A DNA stretch of 64,000 nucleotides from Paulownia fortunei (Eukaryota > Streptophyta > Magnoliopsida > Lamiales > Paulowniaceae). Below, piece by piece: positions 26,103 to 38,345 of the stretch; position 1 is the stretch's first letter; each line of letters starts with the position of its first letter. The notes under the pieces are model-generated. The model was not told the DNA's origin and ran no database searches. It saw nothing but the letters and a program-made list of their open reading frames with translations. A program made the position numbers and the translations under genes. The stretch is taken from NCBI GenBank assembly GCA_019321725.1, contig CM033123.1:3046960-3110959 (forward strand), in the 5' to 3' direction.

Positions 26103-28227
26103 ATGAAGATGTATGTAGAGTTGCAATTTTCTCCTACTTAAAAAGATTTTGACTAAAGTCTTGTGTTGTTGAAATTTACCATGTAATTTGGTTTTTTCGC
26201 CTATATCTCTAAGCAGTTAGGTTTTCTATCTGCTTTATTGCAGACTTGAACCTAGTGCTGGTGCTCTTACTAATTTTGAAGTGCTTGATCTTTTGAGATC
26301 AAGAGGGGCTGGAAAAGATCCTACTCGTGTCATTGCTTCCGTGTTGCCATCTGAGTTCAAGGTTGGAGATTTACTTTGGAAATTCATAGTGCTGATCACC
26401 ATGTAAGTTTAAGGGATTTTTATATCCCTGATGCTTTTGTTTTTCTGCGTAGGTTTACGATTATTTAGAGCAAACTGCTGCTTGCAATCAAACTAGGGAG
26501 ATCGTCCAAAAGTTCGTTGATGAGTGCAAAAAATATGACCTTGCTAAGGCTGAGATTCTTAATGTTGTCAACATAAGGCCATCATCTGCAGTTGAGGTTT
26601 ACACGGTAATTTCTATCATATTGTAGTTATCCATCTCCTTTCTTGGGTTCATATATCGACCTTGTAATATTTATTGTTTAGATGTCGTTCTTACTTCTAG
26701 TCATTCAAACCGTTTGCACCTTTTAGTTTAAGAACCATACCATAATTGTGATCAATGTAGTCAATCCTCTCTTATTGTGTATGTTCAAGTAATAGATTAA
26801 AGAGCATTTTTCTAGAAACTGAGAACACTTTTAGAGATATCTGAATAACTTTGAGATGCTATGACTTGGGCCTACATAAGTGCGTGCAAAGACACACATC
26901 TCTTCTGCTGTCCATAAGTTTACTTTGGTTGCTATGCCCACAGTTAATAATATTGGTAAGGTATTCCTTGATTCCAGTTTAATTTAGCAATGAAACAAAA
27001 GAAATAAAAAATCATTTTGGTTGCTTAGACTTGAATTTTAAGTCTGTTTGTTTAATTCACATGATTTCCTATTTTGTTGATTCGCTATCTTTTATATGAG
27101 ATTATACATAAGTTCCAAGTGATCCCCAGAAACCACACCCATGGAAAGGAAACTACATGGCAACAAATAGATATAAAAAGATGTGCCCTATGACTATCAA
27201 AATTGATATTGTTAAACTTCATAGTGAATAAAGTATCAGGATGGACTTAGGCTGCAATCTTCTAGCTGTATGGGATGAGTTTAGATTATTTCATTATGAG
27301 TCTTTGCACTAGAGTTGTAAGGTCCAAAAGGGGGAATTTATTGTTGTTTTTGGCTTACAATAAAGCTAGGTCCTGATAAAGAAACTATACAGTACCTTAG
27401 GTGCCTATGTTGGGTGACCAAATCTGCTGACATATGAGCAATAATATTATATCCAGGTTGTTTGAAATTCTTAAGAGCTTTGCTTTATTGTATTCAAACT
27501 TTAATATAGAACCAGATACCAAGTGGTAAGCTGATTATCTTGCTTAAGAATAGATGACTTTCGTTTATTATATGAAAAGTTAGAAATCAGATTATTTTAT
27601 GTTTCGCTGTGATTGTAAGAGATCAAATGAATTTAGTGACACCTATTGGGAGGCTACACAATCAGATGCTGCAGTCTCCCATTTATGTCTTTTATAAATC
27701 TCAATAATAAGGGAGAAAATGTCTACTAGAGGGGCTTCAACCATGTGATAATTGCAAAAATCATTAATAATATTCTTAGATCAATTCGTAAGCTATCTTT
27801 TTACTCTGTTGAAGTAGTAAAATAACAATAGCTTTTGACTTATAAGAAATTTAACAATAGCTTGGAACATATTGGAGGCCTGGGGGAGAACCTGCAAGAA
27901 TGTATTCACATATTAGGAAAATGTCCTGCATCACTGTTATTTTCTTGGGAATAAACTAAGACCACCTTTGTATTGTTAATGTGGGTACTAACTTAATTGC
28001 TTTAAATCTTCATAAGCCTAGTATCTTCCTTTCTCAGCATTGATGAATCCTTGCAACTTTATGTGTTTATTTGCCGATTTTGCCAGATCATAGAGGAATG
28101 CGACTCCCGTATGGATGAAAAAATCGATGAGTTTGTAGAGACCATCGTGCAGGTTTTGCCGCCTCATCCATCACAAGTAGAGTCTAACGAGGAAATCGTT
28201 GATGGCAAAGAAGAAACTGCAAATTGA
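26103..28227 (+). CDS. RNA polymerase III subunit RPC9 (RPB4/CRCP family)
   Basis: Four coding exons, 26103-26110, 26244-26361, 26453-26605 and 28087-28227, join in frame to 139 residues. Exon 1 encodes only two full codons (M, K) and two bases of the third. The protein begins MKILEPSAGALTNFEVLDLL and includes TREIVQKFVDECKKYDL and VYTIIEECDSRMDEK. These match the Rpb4/RPC9 (calcitonin-gene-related-peptide receptor component) family: an N-terminal alpha/beta part followed by an HRDC-like helical bundle. RPC9 forms the stalk of RNA polymerase III with RPC8 (C25) and helps initiation at tRNA, 5S and other class III genes in the nucleus. Length is as expected. The last about 20 residues are acidic and variable. 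The third intron, about 1.5 kb, is by far the longest. The tiny first coding exon was chosen because its phase fits exactly. Confidence 0.9.
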
Positions 28228-30277
28228 AACAGCTTCCTGAAACCAAGTATATGTAATTTATTAATCACCCCATATTTCTTTGTTATCAACTGCTTGAGAA
28301 TTTTGATTTATAACCTCTGATAAACATTATATACAAACTCTAATGGTTCGTATGATAGCAGTTTTACAGTTTGAATCCTTATTTTAATATAATAAATACA
28401 CATATTAAATGATTTAACTGTAGATTGAATTAAAATTTAATCTTTTAGGGTTCATTTATATATTTATTTTTGTTGAAAATGGAAAGAGTGTAAAGCAGCT
28501 GTAAATTAATTTCACACAGTCACACACTAATCACTGAATGTGGAGTGACATTTAAGTCACCAGCAATGGTTGCAACACTGTCAAATCAAATATCACTTCA
28601 AATTATTTTCTATGATTTTCTTTATTGCTTTTTTAAAGCTTCGCATTTCCTTTTCCTGAATTCAAATAACTGGAGAGGATGTTGTGTGAATGGTCTGGGA
28701 ATGGGCAAACTGACTTGACGTTTGGGTTTGTTCACGAAATAGGTGTCTACTCAGGCCCTGCGCTGCCATGTGTTCTACACCAACTTGTCTTAGCAAATCT
28801 AGAAAATCATACACCTACACTATATAGTTATTTCAGTCCTAATTTAAATATTCTATTTCAACTTATTATCATTATTCCATTATTTTTCGGACAAAATTGA
28901 TAGGAATTTTATATTTTTTTTCAAAATGATCAAATATCATGAAAAAATAAATATAATACACTTATAATCAATAAAACTCCCATGTTCAGGCAAAATAAAA
29001 CTTTTTGTGTTTTTTTTTTAAGGCTGTATTTAGATTGAAGGAATAAGGATTTTAAATCATAATAATGAACACATTGAATTTGTTTGAATAATTTTAAATT
29101 ATAAAAATTTAATTAGTACTCATTATTGGATTATCTTTTAATTATTATTACAAATTTTTAAATTATTATTGATAATTGTCTGCAATGTTTTTACTTTAAG
29201 ATAGCCGTTTTCACTAACATAATTCATCTATGCAATTTCTGACAATTGTAGCATTATGCAATGAACTTAATAATTCTGGATGGACATAAAATAAAATCAA
29301 TAAATATCTAGCTACCAAGCATACATTTTTGGTAGACAAATTAAATAATTACATCCACGTGCCATTCGATATTATTTCACATCAAAGTGCAAGCTAGTCA
29401 AAGCAAAATCACATCTTTCATAATTCATATGAATATCAGCAACACTGGTAATCGTGGGATTTTCTAGTTCGATAGCTATTGCCATCTAATTAATATCACA
29501 TGTAAAATTGATCAGGGGAGTGAAGAATTTTCAGTTGATTTAGGTAGAAGGTTTGAAGTTACATCTGATTCATGATAGTCGGGCTCTCATATTTTAATTT
29601 AATTTAATATTTTATTTTATATTTTATATTATAAATATGTCGAATATATAAAATATTTTTATTTGTATCGAATGAATAAAATATTTTTTAACTTATAAAA
29701 TAAAAAATTCGAACCCTTGAAGTAAAGTTACAGGCAATATCAAATTCTTGTTTCTTTTCAAAAGAAGCCCATCTTAATTACAACTATTACTATCATTCTG
29801 TCCCATAACATATCACCTGCATTAATGCAAGTCATAAATCCCACCACCACAAAGGGAAAAAAAATAAAAGAAACAAAAACTCAGTTAGCAAATCAAATAT
29901 TTACAGAAAAAAATAAAATAAAAATCTTAAAAGACAGAAAATAATCCCTCTTGACAGTCTCACCAAAACATTGCATTCCCAAGACTCTTCTCTGTCTACT
30001 AAACTAACATTCAAAAGGGAAAAACCAAAAAAAAAAAAGAAAAAGCAACAAAAGTTCAGTACTAAAGAAAGAAGCTACAACTAAAACCTATGCAGATTGT
30101 AAGACAGAGACCAAATTCCAACCCATATTAATCAGTCACTCAACATTTTGTTATCTAACACTGCTATACTAAAAAAAAACTGTGTTTTTTTGTGCATATC
30201 ATCACTACTACACAGCTAGTAATTGCCAAATAGTACAAACTACACACATTCTCACTAATCCTTTTTTTTTTTTTTTT
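28228..30277. other. Intergenic between convergent RPC9 and EPFL genes
   Basis: Holds the 3' UTRs of both convergent genes. The right part includes a 17-base T run (about 30262-30277) that, on the EPFL strand, is an A tract directly after the stop codon. No further gene, RNA fold or transposon was identified. Confidence 0.5.
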
Positions 30278-30778
30278 CTAAGGCATGAAGAGCTTGTTTC
30301 CACACTTGCATCTCCATGCCTCTGGATAATACTCCAATGGCATACTCATTCCAGGTTGAATCGGCACGTGCACCGCTTTACACGGCGCACATCTCCCGCA
30401 CTTGGATCTGCACGACGGCGGCGATGACCCCGGGCCGCCGAGTCGCCGCCGAGCCATAACTCGCTCCACCACCTCCTCCCTGATCTTCCTTACTCCAACA
30501 CCTACGTTGCACAAAAATAAAAAAAAAGAAGAAATGAAATGGACTTATCGGTAAAGTACATTTTCGATGAAGTTGATAAGGTTCTGGGACTACTCTTTAT
30601 CTACAAAAATGCATAAAAATATAATTTTCAAGATAGATTAACTTAGCATATACTTACTCAATTGGCGAGTTGGGTTGAAGCCTAGAGCTGAAACTGAGGC
30701 AAGAAGAAGAAAAGCTAGGGTGGCAAAAGATAGTGTCAGTTGGCGGCGGTGGCGGTGGCCGTGGCAATATACGCCCAT
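30278..30778 (-). CDS. EPIDERMAL PATTERNING FACTOR-like secreted peptide, EPFL4/5/6 group
   Basis: Two exons on the minus strand, 30778-30658 and 30501-30278, join in frame (phase 1) to a 114-residue precursor. Residues 1-13 are His/Arg-rich, residues about 14-32 form a hydrophobic signal peptide (LSFATLAFLLLASVSA), and a basic linker precedes the C-terminal mature domain. That domain has six cysteines (71, 75, 78, 81, 105, 107) in the EPF/EPFL pattern and ends YYPEAWRCKCGNKLFMP. CGRCAPCKAVHVP and this ending are characteristic of the EPFL4/5/6 (CHALLAH) group. Arabidopsis members are apoplastic ligands of ERECTA-family receptor kinases controlling stem elongation and, for CHALLAH, stomatal spacing. 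The lack of the extra cysteine pair of EPF1/EPF2/stomagen supports the group. The exact orthologue is not resolvable from the sequence alone. A TATA-like sequence lies about 55 bases upstream. Confidence 0.93.
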
Positions 30779-30831
30779 CGCCGTAGTTTGTGGTGGTGCA
30801 CTTATAGTACCTTAGTATCTACTATGAATGT

Positions 30832-30838
30832 GTATATA
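30832..30838 (-). promoter_or_regulatory. Candidate TATA box of the EPFL gene
   Basis: TATATA read on the minus strand, about 55-60 bases before the start codon, would give a short 5' UTR of roughly 25 bases. The short leader makes this uncertain. Confidence 0.3.
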
Positions 30839-33800
30839 TGAAAGGGAGTTTAAATGAGAGAAGTGAAGAAGAGGAGGAAGAATTATTGGGGGAGTGAGAA
30901 TAATAATAATGAGCAAAATTTGACGGAGGGGAGTGTGGAGGTATTATTGGCTATAGTTTTTTGCGTGCAAGCGTGTGAGTGAGTCAAGTCAAAGAGACAT
31001 CTTATTACATTAATTAAAAGATGACTCTGTGTGTGTGTGTGTGTGAATAGGTATGGAGACAGGGACTTTTATGTATGTGTCGGTTTACATGGGCAAGGGA
31101 GGAGAAGGGAAATTCTTTATTGTATTATAGGGTACTACGGTTTTTATAGGACTTTTTGCAAGCTGGTGAACACAAATTTGGTCAAGATTTTCGGGGTTCA
31201 TCAACTTTTGTTGTTTTGCTTTATTTCAATGAATACGTGATCCTAGTTCAGAAGGGGTGGTTTAAAATTAGATTGTTTGGGGAGATTAAAAAGGGGACCA
31301 TTTTGCATGCCTGATAAGAGTTGACTTTGTTCATTACTTTAACGTTTCTTGTAGTAATAGTTGATTTAGTGGTTGAAAATTTATATTTGTAAAATAAAAT
31401 ATAAGATGAAATATATATACAAAGTTATGATGGAATAATTTTTTTGATAATATTTATGTTTATCCTATAGTTTTCAATTATTCAAGTTGGTGACTGGATA
31501 AGATTAACTTAAGCCTTATTAATAATAGATCCTGCTAGAAGATAATGTGTCTTATCAAGTGTATCGATCAATCAACAATAATCATTGATGTAACTTACTT
31601 GAGAAATTTAATTTAATTAGTTAATCAATATTCTTTATTTTTATAAAAATATTAGACACAATATCTATCCACACAATCATGTACGATCACTGTGATAGCG
31701 AACATTGTTACCATATAATTAAAGTAAAAGCAGTTCAAAGAAACTAAAATAAGTTGGGCAAGTCTATATTCACAAATTATTTGGGAAAATAGAACAATGG
31801 TGAGATATTCTTTGGTCTTCCCAACTAATGCCTAGAGGGAGGAGAAAAGGATTGAACTTTGGTGTACCCCCCCAAAAAAGAGAGGAGATTTCCATAGATT
31901 TGTTTTGTTTTGATCTATTTTCATAGAGAAAAAAGGGGGGGAAAGGGGGTCCATAAATGGGACTGAATTGATTGATTTATGCAGGGGTACAGGACAGTCC
32001 TAGATGATGTACAAATACTACTATTACGGTATTACCATACCTTATGGTTACAATTTTTTGAGGAAAGAATAACACTTTGAATGAGAAATGTGATACGAGG
32101 AAATGATTGAATCTGGTAAAACCAAATCAAATAAAAAATATCTGGGCTTGTATATTGTGTAAGTGGAGGGGGTTGGGGTTGGGGTTGGGGTTGGGGTTGG
32201 GGGTGGGGGTGGGGGTGGGGGGTTGTTTAGGTACATGTTAGGGAAGCAGAGGGGGCTGGCAGCATCCGTGTGGGGTGGTATGGGGGCGACTGTCTTGTAC
32301 GGGAAGAACAGCTGACGAGTCTAAAAGCCAATAGAAATTCACCATTTATAATTATTGACTCCTCTTTTCATCATTCCTCTAGATGTGTGTGTTCTGTGTA
32401 TCTATACAGTACATGTACACATATATACATGTATATATACGCACACACACTATATATATATATATATGTGTATATAATTCGAGGATGATTAGAATGGGAT
32501 GGACCTCACGTGAACAAACAACATGTTTCCAACTTTTGGTCTGGTCAGCAGGTCAGGCCCAGAGTGTCATTCCTTATGGTAATAAAGAGGTTGGGAGAAA
32601 AGAGGGTCTGCCTAATAATTTTTTGGGCGAGATTATAGTAGTTTCTGCTGTTATATATAAATGTATTAGTTTTTATTGTCACCATAATCTTATAAAAATG
32701 TCAATTAAATCGAAAAATTTCCGTTAAATTAGTTTATGGATTACTAACAGAAATAAATTTTAACTGATGACCTTATCGTGTAAGTTATGGGCATAATGTG
32801 ATAGATAAGAATTTCAATTTATTAATGTAGTTATTCAAGAATTTCATAATTACTTCATCCTATATTTTCTTTTAAGGAGAAAATAAGTTTATGTGAAAAG
32901 TCTAAAAGTTACAAAGAAACATCATTTGAGTAATTAATGGGAACTCTTATGATGTAGTCAACCTAGATTTATGTGAATTTATCAAAGTCGTTTGAATTCT
33001 TGGTCGGGAGACATTTTAGAATATAAACACAAGATAGGTCATTTCTGTTTGATTGTGTTTTCGGAGTACTTGAGCTGTAATAAATGAAATAAGTGAAAAG
33101 AGAACAATCAAATCACCGTTCATTTGGGCCTTGGCCTGTTTATAAATATATCTTTTTGGCAAAATAAGCAAATTAAGCCTATACATATCAATGCTGTAAT
33201 TTAAACATGTAATTTAGTTTTTGCAATGGTCAATTACTTATAAATGTAAATAACTATTTCGTTAGGAAAAATGCTAAGAAAATTTATTTTTATTGTTTCT
33301 ACTAATTGTTTCACCTTTTTCTCATTTATAAAAAATTCAAACGCAACTAAATTTTAACTAAGCGTTTTATACAGTATTTTGAACAAACAACATGTTCAAA
33401 TAAAGTGTACAGTGAGATACACATTCGATACAAATTATTATGTGTAGCATTTTTTGCACAATGTCCATAGTTATACACTCACACTCAAGTTCACAAAACC
33501 TAGTATCCCATTTTAATACTACTTTGGCACAAACCCAATTCATTCTTAAAAAATCAAGTACTACAAAGAAAGAAAATCCACCACATAAATTCATTCAAAA
33601 ATTATTTTCCAATTGACTTGGAGTGGAGAGCATTACACTATAGTCCCGTAAATGTGACATAATGCCCCTAATGTAATTCATTTATCATTAAAAAATCTAT
33701 TTATATATTGTTGAATTGAACACCTTACTCGAACAACATTAGAGCATGTCCAAAACAAGTTCAATTTTAATGAAGTATTGAGTTCAATTCTCACAACGTA

Positions 33801-36769
33801 CTGACTTTTTGCCCAACTAAATTTTACTAATACCACGATGTTTCTCTAAAATTAGTTGAATTATATCTATATATGTATATTTATTCCAATTTATCTGATT
33901 TACATGGATCCCAACACCACATCACATCCATGGGACCATAGGGGACACGAGGGTTGTAAAAGGTCAGGGCCTGAATGAAACCAGTCATGAATCTGCGTGT
34001 CCGGTCCTACAAACGGGTTTCGGTCCGGCTCGTGCTTCGATGGCTCTGGACTGTTTTAGTCAGACTTGTTCAGAAAAAAAAAGAAAAAAGAAAAAAAACT
34101 CAATAATTTTTAAAGCTCATTCCATAGCAAAAGTACTTGAACCATTTCCATGTGGATATCGGCCTGCCACAATATTCTATTCATATTTTTAGTAAAAATT
34201 TAGATAAAGTTTAAAAAAGTAAGAGGCTGTTTGTTTATAAATTTAGAATAATTTTGTTTTAATTTTTGCTATTTAAATCTGAAAAAATATTTATTTAATT
34301 AATATTCAACAGTAATCCCACTCAATTTTCTACTCTTCAATCAAAGTTAAAAATTGCGAATACCCATTATTAGACGTATAGGTGATATTTTTGAATCTAT
34401 AAACTTTATTTTATCAACATAGAATCATCATAATTTGATTGATAATAGGACCCACAAATTTATCACCTTTGTATTAAAATATCTATCACATAAAATTATT
34501 ATTTTAAAGTATCATAATCGAATATATTTGAAAAAAATTATATCTTTTCACACATAAAGTACCATAAATCAATACATTCATTCATTTACCTATATAATCA
34601 ATATTTCCACGTACAAAAAAAAAATACATCTTTATGTTTACACAAAAATTTAATAAAAATATTTTTAATTCTATAAATGCTGAAAAAAATAAAAATGAGT
34701 TTGAAAAAGAAAAAACAAATTAGGGCTCTAAATTTTTGTGTATTTTTCATACTCGTCGTTTAAAATAGTGATGGTTCGCATAATTACTGAGAATTTTATT
34801 TTATTTTTAAATTACTATTATAAAAAAATAAAAGTTATTGATTTGGAGGTGGGAAGTATGTAAACACATAATGCATGTACATTGATATGGGTAAGATAAA
34901 ATGGGCAGTCTGTGTCTGGACATATCCGTTTAGATAACCCACCAAAAAACTGAAACTAACAGCAGAAGAATTAATGCTCCTCGTCTGTAGTGGTTGCAGA
35001 AAATTCCTTCCAAGGTTTTTTTGGTTATAGTGCTGACTTATGTTCCATGTTAGTGTTACTTTTTCTTTCAAGAGAAAATTGACATGTTTCTTACCCCAAT
35101 TCTCACTCAGCTGAATCCTTAGCTACGTCCCGTGCTAACAGAAAATTATACAATTTTTTTGTTGCATAGAGGTTGGTTGTTGATTTCCCTAGGTTTTATA
35201 CTGGATACGACCAAGTCGAATTGATCTCGAGCCAATGTATTTAATTTACAAATACATAAGATTAATCTAAAATTAAAAAATACGTTACGCTTGTAAGATT
35301 GACTCTAATCAAGATTTTTAAATGCTTATGTTAAATAAAAATTGAAAAAAAATAAATTTTTTTTTACTAAAAATAGATCAATATAACAAGTCAAAAGATC
35401 TCAAATCACATCATTCCAGAAGATCTTTATTCGTATAACGGTGTGTAGGACTTTTCCTTTAAATGGGCGTTTAGACTATTTTTTTATTTGAATGATTTTT
35501 ATTTTTTTTGCATTTTCGCTAAAATACAGTGAGCAAATTTGCAATTAACCCCAAGAATTATACTATGAGTGTTTTGTTGTTTAAGAGAGCCACAGTTCAA
35601 AATCTAATTATTAATCAGAATGATGTATTGATAATTATCTAACTTAGCCTATATTTGAGTTGGACAAAAAGGTATATTTTCTTAGACTGGTTTTAATATT
35701 CTCTATTGCATTTTAATGTTTTAAAAGATCATTTAATGTAATGTCAGACACAATCAACACCATCCCAAAAGCGTGGCAATGGTCTTTGCACGTCCAAAAG
35801 CTAAAAAGAAGTGCTAACATGTTATCGAACATAGTTAATGGCATCTGAAATATGTTTCCAAACATGGCAATCACGTTATCATTTTTTTTTAAAGTCTAAT
35901 GGTCATGAAAAAAAAAATATTAAAAAAAAAATTAAAACTAATTGAATGATAGTGCTTTCATGTTTCAATTCACTTTCTCTTCTTAAACCTAGTTTTAAAG
36001 TCTTTTTTTTTTATATCAAATCCCATAATTCATTAGATTACAATATTAGAGACGTGTTGATGTTGCTAGAACCGATATATTTTTTTCATGTAACAACATC
36101 ATTCGCATACGAAGATCATATATATGAATAGATCAAGCTCGTCTTAACCCATTAAAATCTAAAAATAAAATAAATATATTATGATGTGTTCATGTGTCGC
36201 CTTGTGTTCCGTAAATCATACATATTTTCTGTTGTGAAAAATGATAATAAAAAGGTTATTTGGACTGAATAATAATTTGAAGAGTCCAATAATCCTCATC
36301 AATTCAAAAAATACCACAACAATGGTGGGGAAACCAAATTAAATTAACAGCTTAAAAGGCTTTCACTTATATGTTCACTAAAATCTCATTTTCATATTAT
36401 ATGATTAACAATCCAAATATCTTATTACCAATCGGACCAGACAAGTCCCGGCCCTGAATCTATTGGGCCGAGTTATGGGTTTCCACTTTCAACTCTGATA
36501 CATTTTTTACAGTCTTAAAAATTATCTTTTGCATCCTCAGTCTAGAAATTTCAGTCTTCAAGTAATCTGTGCGACTGTGCTCGACAACATAGATTTTTCC
36601 AAAGCATCAGAAAAGGTTAAATAAATAAATACCACAAGAATCCAATGGATAACAAACTTCCAGGTGGCAACATACCAAAACAATCCAACAATTTTGATTT
36701 AATTTAATTTCTAACCAACCATTGACCAACCAACCCAGTTGGCAAGAAAATCTGAAAACATCGACTCTC
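30839..36769. other. Intergenic block, no gene found
   Basis: Contains a GT microsatellite (31027-31045), the G-rich repeat at 32166-32224, an AT/ACAT-rich stretch near 32400-32480, and a GC-richer patch at 33900-34080 with no sustained frame. The first few hundred bases are the EPFL upstream region. Nothing else could be identified. Confidence 0.5.
32166..32224 (+). repeat. G-rich repeat, (GGGGTT)n then (GGGGGT)n
   Basis: About five GGGGTT units followed by three GGGGGT units and a final G run, all on the plus strand. The tract has many runs of four or more G separated by one or two bases, so G-quadruplex formation is expected. It does not match the usual plant telomere repeat TTTAGGG. On the minus strand it creates a spurious Pro/Thr reading frame. 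Confidence 0.9.
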
Positions 36770-38345
36770 ATGGCGCTTGAGGTAAAGCACTAACCATGTC
36801 TCCGCAGCAAATTTCATTAATTCTCACAAAACCCGTGTTTTTTTTTTTTTTTAAGGAATATATTAAAACCTTAGTAATATGTGGTAACTATAGGCATGGT
36901 TCATGCAAGAAAGTGATGATGATCAAAGGTACCCACATCACAAGAATCCGCCCGAATATGTTTCATTGGAACACTTGGCGAATCTTGGAGTTCTCTACTG
37001 GCATTTGGATCCGGAAAAATATGTGAATGACCCGGAATTGGACAAGATTAGACAAGCCAGAGGATACAGTTACATGGTATAAATGATCATGTTTGGTTCT
37101 TGTTAATGTTTCTGTTTTTATTAGTTAGAATATTGAAGGTTCCTCCTTTGATTTATTATTAGGTATCAGTTTTTCTCAAAAAAAAAAAATCGGTATTTAT
37201 TGAGACTTGAGAGGTTGGAAGTGTAATTACTAATTAGTTTGAAATTTGAGTTGGATTTAGCTGAATTTAGAAGCTTGAGGGCTATGGTGCCAAATTATTG
37301 AAAATATATTTAAAAAAATATTTCCTTTTTGTTGTTTTTGTCACTGCCAATGCTAGAAGTGAAAGAAGTTATTTTCTTGAGGTGAATTTTATCAGTTTGG
37401 ATTTCTATTTTAATTTTGCATGACATCTTATATTTACATATGATATAAGCACTCCAAGTGTATGAAAAAATATCTTAAATATTGGAAATTTATAATATGC
37501 ACCGTGTGGCGTGCATGTGTGATACAAGCAATAATCATCTTTTGCCTAGTTTTCTTTTTCTTCTCACCCGAGATCCATGAAATGTCTGAAGAAGTTGTTT
37601 CCTTGTTTAAGGATTTGCTGGACTTGTGTCCTGAGAAGGTGGAGAACTATGAGCAGAAGCTGAAGAACTTTTACACGGAGCACATACATGCTGATGAGGA
37701 GATACGTTACTGTCTGGAAGGGAGTGGCTATTTTGATGTCAGGGACAAGGATGATCGTTGGATTCGAATCTTGATCAAGGCTGGTGACCTGATTGTTTTA
37801 CCTGCTGGGATTTACCACCGCTTCACCCTTGATACCAGTAACTATATCAAGGTATGTCAATGAACTTGATTTCACAATCTTACATACCAATCAGTTCATA
37901 TACTTCAGATGAAAATGAATCATTAGCAAATTAGGAGCACCATTTGACTGAGTGCATTCAAGATTTTTACTGCAATGATCAATTGAAAAGAGATGTCCAA
38001 GTCATAACAATCGGGTTATTGCATCGGGATATTCTATTGCAAATCTTATTGCATCCTCCACTACATTACATTGATTATCGGTTATATGTAAAATCTTGTT
38101 CGTAAAGTGTAAGCGAGAGTAGCAAAACGGATTTGCAATAAAAGATCTTGTCTAATTTATACTCGGAGCCATTTGTAATGTTTTTATATTACGAGTATAT
38201 GCTATATTGATTGCAGTTGATGAGATTGTTTGTGGGAGAGCCGGTATGGACACCATTCAATAGGCCACAGGAGGATCATCCAGCAAGGAAGGAGTACATA
38301 AAGGCCATGACTGAGAAAGTTGGATTGCCACTAAAAGCTCAATGA
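36770..38345 (+). CDS. Acireductone dioxygenase, ARD4 type
   Basis: Four exons, 36770-36781, 36894-37076, 37612-37851 and 38217-38345, join in frame to 187 residues. The enzyme oxidises acireductone in methionine salvage (Yang cycle). The Fe form gives the 2-oxo acid precursor of methionine plus formate; the Ni form gives an off-pathway product and CO. The cupin metal ligands are His 89, His 91 and Glu 95 ([11 protein letters not shown]) and His 134 (PAGIYHRF). The start MALEAWFM, the segment [23 protein letters not shown] and the 187-residue length are typical of the ARD4 type. The first exon encodes only MALE. It lies 2.2 kb upstream of an ARD1/2-type paralogue on the same strand and lacks three introns present in that copy. 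The reading frame is intact with all ligands, so it is probably functional. Confidence 0.93.

Noticed and set aside
32048..32236. Pro/Thr-repeat protein on the minus strand
   Set aside because: It is just the translation of the GGGGTT/GGGGGT repeat.
37462..37611. Open extension of ARD4-type exon 3 upstream with its own ATG
   Set aside because: The residues are hydrophobic and unrelated to ARD, a good acceptor sits at 37610-37611, and exon 2 joins there in phase.
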